Assembly: GCF_012927485.1 (NCBI RefSeq)
Contig: NZ_JABBPC010000013.1
Span: 62,001-126,000, forward strand
DNA: 64,000 bases
Direction of reading: 5' to 3'
Source: Polaromonas sp.
GTDB lineage: Bacteria; Pseudomonadota; Gammaproteobacteria; Burkholderiales; Burkholderiaceae_C
Part shown: positions 1 to 8,912 of the stretch, piece after piece
How positions within the stretch are numbered: position 1 is the stretch's first letter
How the letters are laid out: each line of letters begins with the position of its first letter
Program-made: the position numbers and the translations under genes
The notes under the pieces: model-generated
What the model saw: only the letters and a program-made list of their open reading frames with translations
Database searches by the model: none
Told to the model about the DNA's origin: nothing

Positions 1-279
1 GACAAATTCCGAGGCCGTTTTAACCAGGGTGCTGAACGCATTCCCATCCAGTGGTTTTGGATTCTTTTTATCGCGTCCCATGGTCCATGGGCCGACTAGC
101 GCGGGCTCAGGTTCGCCGTCTTTGATCATCGCCACGGCCCAGCCGTCATCGTCTTCATTTTTAAGCACTTGCGCAGTCCACCCGTCTCCACGCCAAACAC
201 GCGGTTGCTGGGGTTTAAGGGAGGGCTCGGGCGGGGATTCGGCAGCCAGGTCGGGCGAAGGGATGCGGGGGTCGGTCAA
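1..279 (-). CDS. Conserved hypothetical protein, partial (C-terminus off the left edge)
   Basis: A reverse-strand open frame of 93 codons runs off the left edge. It reads from a TTG (LTDPRIPSPDLAAE...) into a well-structured segment containing VWRGDGWTAQVLKNEDDDGW and VGPWTMGRDKKNPKP. A stop codon lies two codons upstream of the TTG, so this is the first possible start, although no good ribosome site precedes it. The Trp/Gly/Asp-rich core resembles a small conserved protein family I have seen in Comamonadaceae; no function is known to me. An overlapping forward frame at 29-406 is low-complexity and looks like its shadow. Confidence 0.6.
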   Translation of the reverse strand, partial: MTDPRIPSPDLAAESPPEPSLKPQQPRVWRGDGWTAQVLKNEDDDGWAVAMIKDGEPEPALVGPWTMGRDKKNPKPLDGNAFSTLVKTASEFV

Positions 280-530
280 TGCTCAATTACTCAGGTCAAA
301 GATCGCGCTCAAAAGAAGCGCTTATCGGCAAACTAAAAGATGGTGCTGCAGGTCGGAGCGAGATTTTACTGTCCGTTGCAGGCTCTTCGCAAAAGCTTAC
401 ACTTAAGGTTCAGGTCGAATCCCTGATCCGTGGCGCGGAATAGCGCCTTGCTCACCTTGACGATTCTCAGTTGGCGCATAGTTATGTTTTGGGTACCCAA
501 ACGGAATCCATGGCGATTCGAGAGGCCTCA

Positions 531-1325
531 ATGCCATCAGTTCGCAAGTTCTTTCAGAATCAGACAATATTAGCCGCCCATCGGGGCAAGCGCGCTGCTT
601 TTTTGTTTTTTGTGCTTGTAACAGCACTGCTGTTTGCCCTGGCAGTGCCTGCACTTAGCGCCGGTGTCTATGAGGCTGGTCAACCCGACTGGCAGCGCAC
701 GCTTTTATCCGTGCTCGCCAATCCGAGCGTTGCATTAGTCCTGGTAGTGATTGGTATCTACGCCCTGATTTTCGAACTTTCGTCGCCGAGCTTCGGCCTA
801 GCGGGTGCGACCGGTGCGATCTGCCTGTTGATGGCCTGGTTTGCGCTGCAGCTCTTACCCGTGAACTACGCTGGGCTGGCGCTGATTTTTCTCGGCATGG
901 CTCTGCTCGTGGCGGAGTTGCTATCACCAAGCTTCGGCGCATTGGGCGCTGGCGGAGTAATCGCTTTCATCGCCGGAGGCCTCGTGTTGTTCGACCGGAA
1001 CGCGGCAGGGTTCGGTGTACCCGTGGCCCTCGTCTTGGCGCTGGCCGTCACTTCGGCGGCGGTGATTTTGCTCGGTGGCGGTATGGCCCTGAAGGCGCGC
1101 AGCCGACCAGCGATCAGCGGAGGCGAAGGCCTGCCGGGCGCCTCCGGCGAAGTGCTGGAGGTCAGTGAAGACGAAATTTGGGCGCAAGTTCAAGGTGAAC
1201 GCTGGCGTGTCACCAGCCAAGAACCACTGGCGGCCGGCCAGCGCATCCGCGTGCTCAGTTTGCAAGGGCTGACGCTTCAAGTGAAAATTGACACCCACCC
1301 CATCATTGAAGGAGTTCCGTCATGA
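531..1325 (+). CDS. NfeD family membrane protein lacking the protease domain
   Basis: This 264-residue protein has a basic N-terminus, a first hydrophobic segment (about residues 20-40), a block of four further membrane segments (about 60-190) and a C-terminal small beta-barrel of OB type (about 200-255, ending in [12 protein letters not shown]). The membrane block with [12 protein letters not shown] and ELLSPSFG matches the long NfeD form (NfeD1b), which normally carries a ClpP-like serine protease domain of about 200 residues in front; that domain is absent here. The ATG at 531 is preferred because GAGAGG at 520-525 sits five bases upstream; in-frame ATGs at 471 and 510 are alternatives. 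It overlaps the stomatin gene by four bases (ATGA), the classic NfeD-stomatin pair, which is thought to act in membrane quality control. Confidence 0.85.
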   Translation: MPSVRKFFQNQTILAAHRGKRAAFLFFVLVTALLFALAVPALSAGVYEAGQPDWQRTLLSVLANPSVALVLVVIGIYALIFELSSPSFGLAGATGAICLLMAWFALQLLPVNYAGLALIFLGMALLVAELLSPSFGALGAGGVIAFIAGGLVLFDRNAAGFGVPVALVLALAVTSAAVILLGGGMALKARSRPAISGGEGLPGASGEVLEVSEDEIWAQVQGERWRVTSQEPLAAGQRIRVLSLQGLTLQVKIDTHPIIEGVPS

Positions 1326-2110
1326 GCGCCAGTTTCAACCTCAGCCTGGGAAGTGTGCTGATCCCGCTGCTGATTGTGTTCATTGTGCTGGCGTCCAGCG
1401 CAGTCCGCGTTCTGCGAGAGTATGAGCGTGCGGTGGTGTTCCAACTCGGGCGCTTCTGGAAAGTCAAGGGCCCGGGGCTGGTGATACTCATTCCTGCGCT
1501 GCAGAAGATGGTGCGGGTTGACCTTCGCGTCGTGACAATGGACGTGGCGCCGCAAGATGTGATCTCCCGCGACAACGTCTCGGTAAAAGTCAGCGCTGTG
1601 ATTTTCTTTCGCGTCATTGACCCCCAGAAAGCCATTATTCAAGTGGAGAATTTCCTGATGGCCACCAGCCAGCTGGCTCAAACCACCTTGCGTGTGGTGC
1701 TTGGCAAACATGAGCTCGATGAAATGCTGGCTGAACGCGAGAGACTTAATGTCGACATCCAGCGCATCCTTGACGCGCAGACCGACGGCTGGGGAATCAA
1801 GGTCACCAATGTCGAGATCAAGGACATTGACCTGAATGAATCGATGGTGCGCGCCATCGCCCGCCAAGCCGAAGCTGAACGTGAACGTCGTGCCAAGGTG
1901 ATTCACGCCGAGGGCGAAAAGCAGGACGCCGGAGCACTCCTTGAAGCGGCACAGATGCTGGCGCAGCAACCTGAAGCGATGCAGCTGCGCTATTTGCAAA
2001 CGATGACCCAGGTCGCTGGCGATCGCGCGTCGACCATTGTGTTTCCGTTGCCGATGGATCTTTTGGGCTCGCTGTTGTCAAAGAATCGACCGGCCTCCAA
2101 AAGCGACTGA
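1322..2110 (+). CDS. Stomatin/slipin-like SPFH domain membrane protein
   Basis: A 262-residue protein with an N-terminal membrane anchor (about residues 9-28) followed by the SPFH/band 7 domain, with the typical [21 protein letters not shown] start and the [21 protein letters not shown] coiled-coil region. SPFH proteins form large membrane-bound oligomers; slipins of bacteria are paired with NfeD, as here, with translational coupling through a four-base overlap. The length is normal for bacterial slipins. Function in this organism is inferred as membrane microdomain or membrane-protein quality control, not shown. Confidence 0.93.
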   Translation: MSASFNLSLGSVLIPLLIVFIVLASSAVRVLREYERAVVFQLGRFWKVKGPGLVILIPALQKMVRVDLRVVTMDVAPQDVISRDNVSVKVSAVIFFRVIDPQKAIIQVENFLMATSQLAQTTLRVVLGKHELDEMLAERERLNVDIQRILDAQTDGWGIKVTNVEIKDIDLNESMVRAIARQAEAERERRAKVIHAEGEKQDAGALLEAAQMLAQQPEAMQLRYLQTMTQVAGDRASTIVFPLPMDLLGSLLSKNRPASKSD

Positions 2111-2144
2111 ATTTTCAGACGTTTTGTCGCTCATGCGTTTCCCC

Positions 2145-2166
2145 GGCGCGAGCGCCCGTCTTTTTT
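2145..2166 (+). terminator. Probable intrinsic terminator after the nfeD-stomatin operon
   Basis: A short GC stem (GGCGC at 2145-2149 with GCGCC at 2152-2156) is followed shortly by a run of six T at 2161-2166, 35 bases after the stomatin stop. The loop is very small, so the effective stem is four base pairs; moderate confidence. Confidence 0.45.
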
Positions 2167-2170
2167 GCAT

Positions 2171-2473
2171 TCATCCATCAATCACAAACTGCGCTTCACC
2201 CATATACCGGTTGGGCCCTAACGCTGCGGCGGTAGCCGCTAACTCCGCCGCCTGCCATTGGCTGAAGATTTCCAACTCGCTTGGCGAGAGGGTTTCATCC
2301 GCAGGCGTCTCCCCGTGGTTCGCCACAATCTTCAGATACGCCGCATAAACGGGGGCCACCAGACTTGCATCGCCAAGAGTGGCCTCGAGCGCGTCTTTAA
2401 AGCGGCGCTCGGCTGCCTGCAGCTCCTGCGGGGAAACGTCTTCAAATGCATACAGCCTGAGGGTGTAACTCAC
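2171..2473 (-). CDS. Conserved hypothetical protein, 100 residues
   Basis: A small soluble acidic protein (starts MSYTLRLYAFEDVSPQEL, ends YMGEAQFVIDG), predicted largely helical, no signal peptide, no membrane segment and no motif I can name. Its ATG overlaps the stop of the upstream lipoprotein gene by four bases (ATGA), so it is translationally coupled to the end of the Mla-like operon. I infer an accessory role in that operon or simple co-transcription. I do not recognise the family. Confidence 0.75.
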   Translation of the reverse strand: MSYTLRLYAFEDVSPQELQAAERRFKDALEATLGDASLVAPVYAAYLKIVANHGETPADETLSPSELEIFSQWQAAELAATAAALGPNRYMGEAQFVIDG

Positions 2474-3162
2474 TTGTTTTCTTTCGCACTCTCTTTTACT
2501 GACGAGATGCCGCCTTCTGTCAGCGCGATGCGCCGATGCAGCCTGGCGGCCGCTTCCATATCACCGCCCTGCTCCGCACGCTGGGCCTGCAAATTCAGCC
2601 AGGCCAGCAGGGGGCGGCGCCAGCCTTGAGCGGAAGCGGTATCAATGGCCTGCCCGATAACACTGGGGCTGGCCTTGCCGGTTTTCAGCATCACGCCAGC
2701 GGCGACCAATTGCGACAGTGGCGCTGCGATGCCCGGGATGGCAGTGGTATTTCCTGCGGCGGCCGCGCGCTGTGGAGCCGGCAGCAACGCAATGCTTTGC
2801 GGCTGTATGTTGCCCGCCAGGTAATCGGCGTAAGCGCGCTGGGCTTCTGGGGCGTCCTGGCGCAGCTTTTCAAAACCTGTGCAGGGTTCAAACACCGCGC
2901 TCGCTACGCGAGTGGCGCAATGCAGTAGTTCCGCCGTGCCAAGCAAGTCCGCTCGGCCGGTCCGCGAGAGTTGGGCGCGCGCGCGTTCCAGTTCGGCCGT
3001 CTCCACGCGGCGGTCGCCTTCCATATAGGCCGCCACCGAACGCTCCATGGAACCTTTGGCCTCCAATTGCCAGTCCGGCGGCTTGGGGCCGCTGGTACAG
3101 CCGGAAAACAATAAGCCGCCCGCGAGCGAAATAGAAAATTTCAGGATCATCGTGGTGTGCAT
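2470..3162 (-). CDS. Putative lipoprotein of the Mla-like operon
   Basis: From the ATG at 3162 the product is 230 residues with a type II signal sequence: MHTTMILKFSISLAGGLL then the lipobox LFSGC. The mature part is alpha-helical, with an Ala/Arg-rich tail similar to helical repeat proteins; it does not look like the usual ABC transport auxiliary lipoprotein (PF03886 type). A longer frame to 3210 exists but would put 16 residues in front of the signal. It starts only 8 bases after the MCE gene stop and overlaps the next small gene, so it belongs to the same operon. An ATG at 3150 is an alternative start. Confidence 0.75.
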   Translation of the reverse strand: MHTTMILKFSISLAGGLLFSGCTSGPKPPDWQLEAKGSMERSVAAYMEGDRRVETAELERARAQLSRTGRADLLGTAELLHCATRVASAVFEPCTGFEKLRQDAPEAQRAYADYLAGNIQPQSIALLPAPQRAAAAGNTTAIPGIAAPLSQLVAAGVMLKTGKASPSVIGQAIDTASAQGWRRPLLAWLNLQAQRAEQGGDMEAAARLHRRIALTEGGISSVKESAKENK

Positions 3163-3170
3163 GGGGGCCT

Positions 3171-4214
3171 TTACGGCAGTTTTATCTCCGCATCGCGGGC
3201 AAAAGGCCATTTGCGGTTGATCTCGTTGACCAGGCTTTCGATTTTGCGCAGGTTGGCATCCACATCAGCACGCAAGGCACCCAGATCGGCGGTGGCGTCT
3301 TTGGCGTTGGAGCTGACCGCCTGGGCATCTTTCAGCACGATATCCACTTTTTTTAGACTGGCGCGCGCTTCTCCGAGCAGCGTGTTGAGCTGAACAACCG
3401 TGGCACGGGTTTCCGGCATGACCCCCTTCTCGCCAAACACCTGGGTGTCGGTTTTGGCGGCCAGACCGTCTAGCTTGGACAGCAGCGCGTTGGTTCGATC
3501 AAGCGTCGCAACCAACTTTTTCGCCTCTTGCTCGCTGCCAAGTAACACTGTGAGCGCGCCGCCAGGGCCATTGAGCCGCCCCGTTAATGTCTGCAGGTTA
3601 GTCAGGCTGGTGCCCACCGAACCGCCGCTACTGGTTAAGGCACTGAGGTTGTCGATGAGGTCCTTGGCTGCGGAAATCACTTTGGGAATTTCTGCACTGG
3701 CATCGCCTTGCAGCACAGTGCGTACAGCACCGTCAGGCAGGGCGGGGTCCTTGAGGATGCCGGTGTAAGCACGGATGTTGGTGCTGCCCACAATGCCGCG
3801 TACCAGCGTAAATACGCTGCTGGTGCGCAACCAGTGGGCGTCCTTGGTTCCTACGTCAACCAAAATCCGGGCCTTGCCGTCTTCAGCCAATTCGATACGC
3901 CGGACACGGCCAATTGGAAAGCCGGCAAACGTGAGGTCCATGCCAACGACGACGCCTTCGGAGTCTTCCGCCATCAGCACCAGCCGTTGGGTAGTTTCAA
4001 ACGCGCCCCGGGCGTACAACACATACAGCACTGAGCCGCACACCAGCAGCAGCATGAAAAGCATCAAGAGTCTGGCCTTCAATTCCAGATTGGCTACCTG
4101 CTTCGGTGAGGAAGCAGTTGCGCCCACTCGTTGCAGCGGATCCGCTGGGTCTTGGCCGGCTTGGTCGACCGGCACAGCGGACCGCGGATGTTGAGGGTCG
4201 GGAGGTGAACTCAT
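3171..4214 (-). CDS. MlaD family (MCE domain) lipid-transport protein
   Basis: A 347-residue protein: a Pro-rich cytoplasmic N-terminus of about 50 residues, one membrane helix (LLMLFMLLLVCGSVLYVLY, about 53-71), then the MCE domain with the diagnostic GVVVGMDLTFAGFPIGRVRR (about 87-106), and a long helical C-terminal part that ends with NEINRKWPFARDAEIKLP. MCE proteins form hexameric rings that shuttle phospholipids or sterols between membranes. The start at 4214 was chosen because the longer frame begins inside the upstream permease gene. It follows the MlaE-like permease gene by 19 bases. No MlaF-type ATPase gene is next to it. Confidence 0.9.
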   Translation of the reverse strand: MSSPPDPQHPRSAVPVDQAGQDPADPLQRVGATASSPKQVANLELKARLLMLFMLLLVCGSVLYVLYARGAFETTQRLVLMAEDSEGVVVGMDLTFAGFPIGRVRRIELAEDGKARILVDVGTKDAHWLRTSSVFTLVRGIVGSTNIRAYTGILKDPALPDGAVRTVLQGDASAEIPKVISAAKDLIDNLSALTSSGGSVGTSLTNLQTLTGRLNGPGGALTVLLGSEQEAKKLVATLDRTNALLSKLDGLAAKTDTQVFGEKGVMPETRATVVQLNTLLGEARASLKKVDIVLKDAQAVSSNAKDATADLGALRADVDANLRKIESLVNEINRKWPFARDAEIKLP

Positions 4215-4233
4215 GAGTAGGCCGTTTCCAGGA

Positions 4234-5034
4234 TCAATAGTAGTTGCCGACCAACGAGGCCACTTCAATCAGCAAAATTAGGGCAAACATGCGGACCAGT
4301 CCGCGCATTTCGGCGCTAGTCCGCACACTGCCACCACGCATGCCATATAAAGCCGAGGCCATCGGGATCAGAGACACTGTAAGGGAAAAGAAGAGCGTCT
4401 TGAGAACGAAAATCAGCGTGACTGCAGGACTAAAAACCTGGCCAAAAAGGCGTGTGTAGGCTGTGATGCCAGACAGGATAAACCCATACCCCGCCACATA
4501 CGCCACCACCAATGCCACCACGCTGCTCAGCGCCGCCAGCGTAATACTGGAAAACAGGCCAGCCACCACGCGCGGTAATACCTCGTGCAGCACCGGATCC
4601 AGCCCCACTCGGCGCATTTCGTCGAGCTGCCCGCTAGACTGCATCGCTGTCAGCTCGGCGCCATCCGGAATGGTGCAGCGCAGCGCCACAAACAGTGCCG
4701 CAGTCAGAGGAATCAGTTCCAGCACGAGCACGCGAATAACGACCTGCAGTCCATACTGGGACAGGCCATAACTCAGCGCAGTCACCAGCACAATGCGCGT
4801 GAGCACCACCGTTACCAGTGCGCACAAGACGGTAAACCACAAAATAATCGGAGCGGTATTCAGGTAGATGTGCCGGGCCATCACTTCGCGGCTTTCGCGG
4901 CTGTAACTCGACGGTGAGAGCGTTAGAACCAAAATCAGTGCCCCAAGGTGCACCAGACGCCACCACTCAATAAGCCAGTGCTGTCCAACCTGTCCTGTTT
5001 CCGTTAGCCGACTCTGCAAGGTAGCCTTCGTCAT
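4234..5034 (-). CDS. MlaE family ABC transporter permease
   Basis: A 266-residue integral membrane protein with about five or six membrane segments and the MlaE family features: LVLELIPLTAALFVALRC in the middle, the VALVVAYVAGYGF segment and the C-terminal YGMRGGSVRTSAEMRG loop before the last helix. MlaE dimers form the membrane core of MCE-type lipid transporters together with an ATPase (MlaF) and an MCE ring (MlaD). It is the first gene of this operon, with the MCE and lipoprotein genes downstream. The usual coupling ATPase is missing from the cluster, so it must be supplied from elsewhere or this permease works differently. Confidence 0.9.
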   Translation of the reverse strand: MTKATLQSRLTETGQVGQHWLIEWWRLVHLGALILVLTLSPSSYSRESREVMARHIYLNTAPIILWFTVLCALVTVVLTRIVLVTALSYGLSQYGLQVVIRVLVLELIPLTAALFVALRCTIPDGAELTAMQSSGQLDEMRRVGLDPVLHEVLPRVVAGLFSSITLAALSSVVALVVAYVAGYGFILSGITAYTRLFGQVFSPAVTLIFVLKTLFFSLTVSLIPMASALYGMRGGSVRTSAEMRGLVRMFALILLIEVASLVGNYY

Positions 5035-5135
5035 TCCCCGATGATACCGGTGGACGACCCGATGCTTGTAGGATGGGCACCTCAGCGCCTTTACTGAGCT
5101 TTGTTTTTTACCTGCTCACCAGAACCCAGATACTT

Positions 5136-5795
5136 ATGGACCTTCACACGTGGACCGCTTACTTTGTCGCCTCTGTTCTGATTGCGATCTCCCCCGGGTC
5201 GGGGGCCGTTCTGGCGATGAGCCATGGGCTTAGTTATGGCGTGAGGCGGACACAGGCCACTATTGCCGGGCTGCAAGCCGGTTTGGTGATAATTCTCCTT
5301 GTAGCAGGCGCCGGTGTCGGTTCGCTGTTGGTGGCTTCGGAGCTGGCCTTCACCGTGGTTAAGTCTCTCGGCGCGGTGTACCTGATTTATCTAGGTTGGT
5401 CGCAGTGGCGTTCATCCGATGCCCTCATGGCCGATGGAGTAGCTAAGCCAGCTACCGACGTTAACGCGCGGGCTGCAGGCAAACGATTCCTCACGGGCTT
5501 TCTTACCAATGTGACCAATCCAAAAGGGATTCTGTTCATGGTGGCGGTGCTTCCGCAATTTCTCAGCCCGAGCCGCTCGCTCTCGTCCCAGTTGCTGGTT
5601 ATGGCACTGACCACCGTGGCGGTAGACGTCGTGGTGATGCACGGCTATGCATTTGCAGCCAGCCGCTTGCAAACGCTGCTCAAGAATGCACACGCCATTA
5701 AAATACAAAATCGCCTGTTTGGCGGCCTGCTCATGGCGGTGGGCGCGGGCCTGTTTTTTGTCAAACGCGGTCAGCAGACGATGCAGCCGATCTGA
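5136..5795 (+). CDS. LysE/RhtB family amino-acid exporter
   Basis: A 219-residue protein with six membrane helices and the family signature near the N-terminus (ISPGSGAVLAMSHGLSYG), followed by the GLQAG and YLIYLGW elements, and the NPKGILFMVAVLPQF motif in the second half. Members export small amino acids or homoserine lactone-like compounds. The longer frame starting at 5073 would add 21 residues that do not belong to the family, so ATG 5136 is used. It stands alone, divergent from the Mla-like operon. Confidence 0.92.
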   Translation: MDLHTWTAYFVASVLIAISPGSGAVLAMSHGLSYGVRRTQATIAGLQAGLVIILLVAGAGVGSLLVASELAFTVVKSLGAVYLIYLGWSQWRSSDALMADGVAKPATDVNARAAGKRFLTGFLTNVTNPKGILFMVAVLPQFLSPSRSLSSQLLVMALTTVAVDVVVMHGYAFAASRLQTLLKNAHAIKIQNRLFGGLLMAVGAGLFFVKRGQQTMQPI

Positions 5796-6143
5796 CGCGG
5801 CCTACCAAGACCTCAGGCCACCCGATACGGCCATAGGCGTATCCGTATGCCATTCTGCTGTCGGTAGGGACGCTTGATCGCCTGAACAGGTAGGTCTGGC
5901 AAAAGAAGCGGCTCCCCATGGGTTTCTTCACGATTTCAAACTCTGAAATATTTCTACTAGCCAAGGGGCCAGGTCGCCGGTCAGCGTTGCTGCGGGGGTC
6001 AACCCGACCCGCTCTTCACAGATGCGAACCGCCCATCGCGACACACACGAAGTTATCGAATCCGTATGAAGTCGTTACAAATCAATGGGTTAAAGACGGT
6101 ATTGAAAAAGGTTTGAGGTTGACGTAGGACTAATCCTTCAAGT
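5796..6143. other. Gene-free stretch between the LysE exporter and the NlpC/P60 gene
   Basis: I see no convincing gene here. A short open frame at 5918-6127 has no family resemblance and no good ribosome site. The last 60 bases are AT-rich and could hold the promoter of the downstream gene (TTGAAA near 6102 with TAGGAC 17 bases further), but the match is weak. Confidence 0.5.
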
Positions 6144-6740
6144 ATGCTTGGCGCCATGCGAATGATTACCCCTGTCCTCATCATTGCCTCTACGGCGCTA
6201 TTGGCATTCGGAGCTCATGCAGCGCCTGGCAATTCAGGCGAAGACATGGACAAACTCCTCGCCGAAAAAGGCTTGCTAACGCAAATCGACCACGTCCGCC
6301 AAAGTGTCACCAGCAAGGCTTCCGAACTTGTCGTCGACGCGATGGGATTTCTGGGCGTGCCGTATAAACGAGGTGGCAATAATGCAGAAACTGGCTTTGA
6401 CTGCAGCGGTTTTGTTCGCTCCATGTATGAACAAAGCGTAGGGCTGTTACTACCACGCAAGGCCGAGCAACAGGCAGCCGCGACCCAACAGATAGAAAAG
6501 ACCGAGTTGCAGCCGGGCGACCTGGTTTTCTTCAACACCATGAGGCGCGCGTTTAGTCATGTCGGTATTTATATCGGGGATGGCAAGTTCATTCACTCCC
6601 CCAAACCCGGTGCCGAAGTGCGCGTTGAAAACATGGGCTTAAGCTACTGGCAGCGTCGTTTTGACGGCGCCCGCCGAGTACCTGCGGCACAGACGCCTCC
6701 CATTGCCCCCGCTGCGATGGACACCGCCTCCCCGCGCTAA
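6144..6740 (+). CDS. NlpC/P60 family cell-wall hydrolase (C40 peptidase)
   Basis: A 198-residue exported protein with a signal peptide (ending AFGAHA) and a C-terminal NlpC/P60 domain. The catalytic Cys lies in FDCSGFVRSMYEQ, the His in FSHVGIYIGDGKF and the third polar residue in the FIHSP segment. These enzymes cut the D-Glu/diaminopimelate bond or similar bonds in peptidoglycan peptides, or act as endopeptidases during wall growth. The C-terminal tail is Pro/Ala-rich. ATGs at 6144, 6156 and 6162 are all possible starts; 6144 is kept as the longest that precedes the signal peptide. Confidence 0.92.
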   Translation: MLGAMRMITPVLIIASTALLAFGAHAAPGNSGEDMDKLLAEKGLLTQIDHVRQSVTSKASELVVDAMGFLGVPYKRGGNNAETGFDCSGFVRSMYEQSVGLLLPRKAEQQAAATQQIEKTELQPGDLVFFNTMRRAFSHVGIYIGDGKFIHSPKPGAEVRVENMGLSYWQRRFDGARRVPAAQTPPIAPAAMDTASPR

Positions 6741-6856
6741 CCTACTCTGCTGTATTCAGCGGGAACTACCGCTTTGGATCGTTTTCACAGGTTGGTCTAA
6801 CCAAGTCGGGAATCATGGATTCCTTAGGCAACCGCGTCAGCTTAGGCCCAACAAGA

Positions 6857-7255
6857 TCAAATCCAGCTGGCCTTTGCCTCCGGAACTCTGCTTGCCTCCC
6901 ACTGTCTTTGGCATGCCAGGCAGCGGGCGGCGGCAGGTATGGCCTCCAAGCGTGGGAAATCAATCGGCTGCGCACAATTTATGCAGGTGCCGTAACTTCC
7001 TTCCGTAAAGCGGGCCAGCGCTGCTTGCACATCTGCAAGTTCGTCATGATCGCGCTGCTCCTCTGCGTCCTGCAAAGTCGTGCGCTCGCGCTTACTCGCC
7101 TGATCCTCCAGATCGTTGACATCCGTGGCATCTATGCCCGTGGCTGCGGCGGCAGCCACTGCGGCTTCGCGCGCCGCGATGATGTCGACAAGCAATTCGG
7201 TCTGCCTCTCGAGCAACCACGGCTTGAAGATTTCCAAGGTATTTTTTTCAGGCAT
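6857..7255 (-). CDS. TraR/DksA family zinc-finger protein
   Basis: A 132-residue protein with a helical coiled-coil N-terminus (acidic, Gln/Arg-rich, about 1-82) and a four-Cys zinc finger near the C-terminus: CINC (91-94) and CLAC (112-115). This is the DksA/TraR layout; these proteins enter the RNA polymerase secondary channel and change promoter choice with or without ppGpp. A much longer frame reaches 7618, but the family start is the ATG at 7255. The start overlaps the end of the upstream kinase-like gene by eight bases, so the two are coupled. Confidence 0.9.
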   Translation of the reverse strand: MPEKNTLEIFKPWLLERQTELLVDIIAAREAAVAAAAATGIDATDVNDLEDQASKRERTTLQDAEEQRDHDELADVQAALARFTEGSYGTCINCAQPIDFPRLEAIPAAARCLACQRQWEASRVPEAKASWI

Positions 7256-8912
7256 GTTTATTTCTCCAATGATCGTCATTTTCAGAAGAGGTGCGCTGAT
7301 TTGCGTCAGAAGGCCTCGCGTCCGGCGTACCGAGTTGGGACTGCCAACTCGCTTCTGCTGGCGAAAACCAGCGCGCGCGTAACGCGACAACATCCACGGG
7401 TTCGTCAGTAAAAACTTCCAGCGCCGCGGCACGCTCGTCGCCGTCCAAGGGGTCCTGGGTGGCCATCTGGTATTCGAGCACCGTTGCATTCGCTTCGGAG
7501 GCATCGGTGCCGCCAGCATTGCGGTCCGCCAGGCGCTGGCGCAGCTGCGCTTCACTCGCCCGACAATGCAGGATCGCAAACGGCACGCCCAACTCGGCAG
7601 CAACGGCCTGGAAAACACGGCGTTCGGCGCGCTGCAGAAACGCGGAATCGACGATTACCGGGTAGCCCGCTTGCAGTGCCGTGCGTGCGCATTCCCTTAG
7701 CCGCTCAAAAGTGCGCTGGGTCGCCTCTCGCGTGTAGATGTCCACGGACTGCTCAGCCGACCGCTGCAGCGCGTCAAGACCAAACAGCCGCTTGCGCTCG
7801 ACATCCGAGCGCAGACGGATGGCGCCGGCCGTCTCCACTAGCCGCCGCGCTAACGTCGATTTTCCTGACCCGGACAGGCCGTGAGTGATCAAAAGGCGGC
7901 CTGCACCGCCAGCGGTTTGCACCAGCCGCCGGGCACACCCCAGATAATCTGGGTCGACAGCCGGCGAGGCCGCGCCAACCGATTTCAAACGAACACGGTA
8001 CACGAGTGCCCGCACCAGGGCCCGGTAAACCTCGTAAAAGCGAAGCACCTGCACGCCAGCGTAGTCGCCGGTGCGCTGGAGGTAGGCATCGAGAAAGCGA
8101 AACGCCAAGTCGCTGCGACCATGCGCATTCAGATCCATGGTGAAGAAGGCTACGTCGCTTATCACATCGATCCAGCGTAAATCTGGGCTAAATTCAATGC
8201 AGTCGAAGGCGGTGACCTCGTCACCAATCAGCACCGTATTAGCCAGGTGAAGATCGCCGTGGCACTCCCGTACCGCGCCACTGCGGCGGCGCTGCAGCCA
8301 AGCCTCCTGTAAAGTCAGCACCTGCTGGTCGACCCATGCTCGCACTGCCACGATGGACGAAGTATCGCAGTCAGCCTGCAGCTGCTTCAGCACTTCGAGC
8401 ACCGGCTGGACCACTCGCTCAATGCCGCGGGTCGACGAAACAGGCAGCGCAACCGGCGCCTGCCGATGAAAAATAGCGATGCGGTTCGCCAAACGGTCGA
8501 GGTACTCTGGCCGCAGGTCTCCTGCCACCAGCTTTTCGCTCAGTAACGCCCCCGGCGCAAAGCGCTGCATACACACCGCGTAATCGATCGGCTCGCCACC
8601 ACCGCCGATCCGAGGGGCGTTGACTGTGCCGCATATCGGCACCACGCCCAAGTACTGCAACGGGGCTAAACGACGATTGAGGCGTACCTCCTCTTCGCAA
8701 AAATGCTTGCGCAACGCCAGCGTACTGAAGTCAACGAACGGCAGGTGAACCGGTTTCTTTAACTTGTACGCTAATTGCCCGGACAGCAGTATCCAGGAGA
8801 TGTGCGTCTCCTTCAGCACCACCGGCTTTCCGGTGTCGGCCTGCAAGCGGTCGCGTAGCGCGTAGACCAATATGCGATCCACCGTTTCGGGTAATTTGGT
8901 TTCTGAATCCAT
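7248..8912 (-). CDS. Bifunctional aminoglycoside phosphotransferase-like / P-loop kinase protein
   Basis: A 554-residue two-part protein. The N-terminal part (about 1-330) has the APH-type kinase fold, including the catalytic loop CHGDLHLANTVLIGDEVTAFD and the following DLRWIDVISDVAF. The C-terminal part (about 345-530) is an AAA/adenylylsulfate-kinase-like P-loop domain with Walker A GLSGSGKST and a predicted phosphate acceptor region LRSDVERKRLFG. This domain pair is known from many proteobacteria; the substrate is unknown, and resistance function should not be assumed. ATG 8912 (MDSETKLPETVDRIL) is preferred over an upstream start at 8990. Confidence 0.88.
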   Translation of the reverse strand: MDSETKLPETVDRILVYALRDRLQADTGKPVVLKETHISWILLSGQLAYKLKKPVHLPFVDFSTLALRKHFCEEEVRLNRRLAPLQYLGVVPICGTVNAPRIGGGGEPIDYAVCMQRFAPGALLSEKLVAGDLRPEYLDRLANRIAIFHRQAPVALPVSSTRGIERVVQPVLEVLKQLQADCDTSSIVAVRAWVDQQVLTLQEAWLQRRRSGAVRECHGDLHLANTVLIGDEVTAFDCIEFSPDLRWIDVISDVAFFTMDLNAHGRSDLAFRFLDAYLQRTGDYAGVQVLRFYEVYRALVRALVYRVRLKSVGAASPAVDPDYLGCARRLVQTAGGAGRLLITHGLSGSGKSTLARRLVETAGAIRLRSDVERKRLFGLDALQRSAEQSVDIYTREATQRTFERLRECARTALQAGYPVIVDSAFLQRAERRVFQAVAAELGVPFAILHCRASEAQLRQRLADRNAGGTDASEANATVLEYQMATQDPLDGDERAAALEVFTDEPVDVVALRARWFSPAEASWQSQLGTPDARPSDANQRTSSENDDHWRNKHA

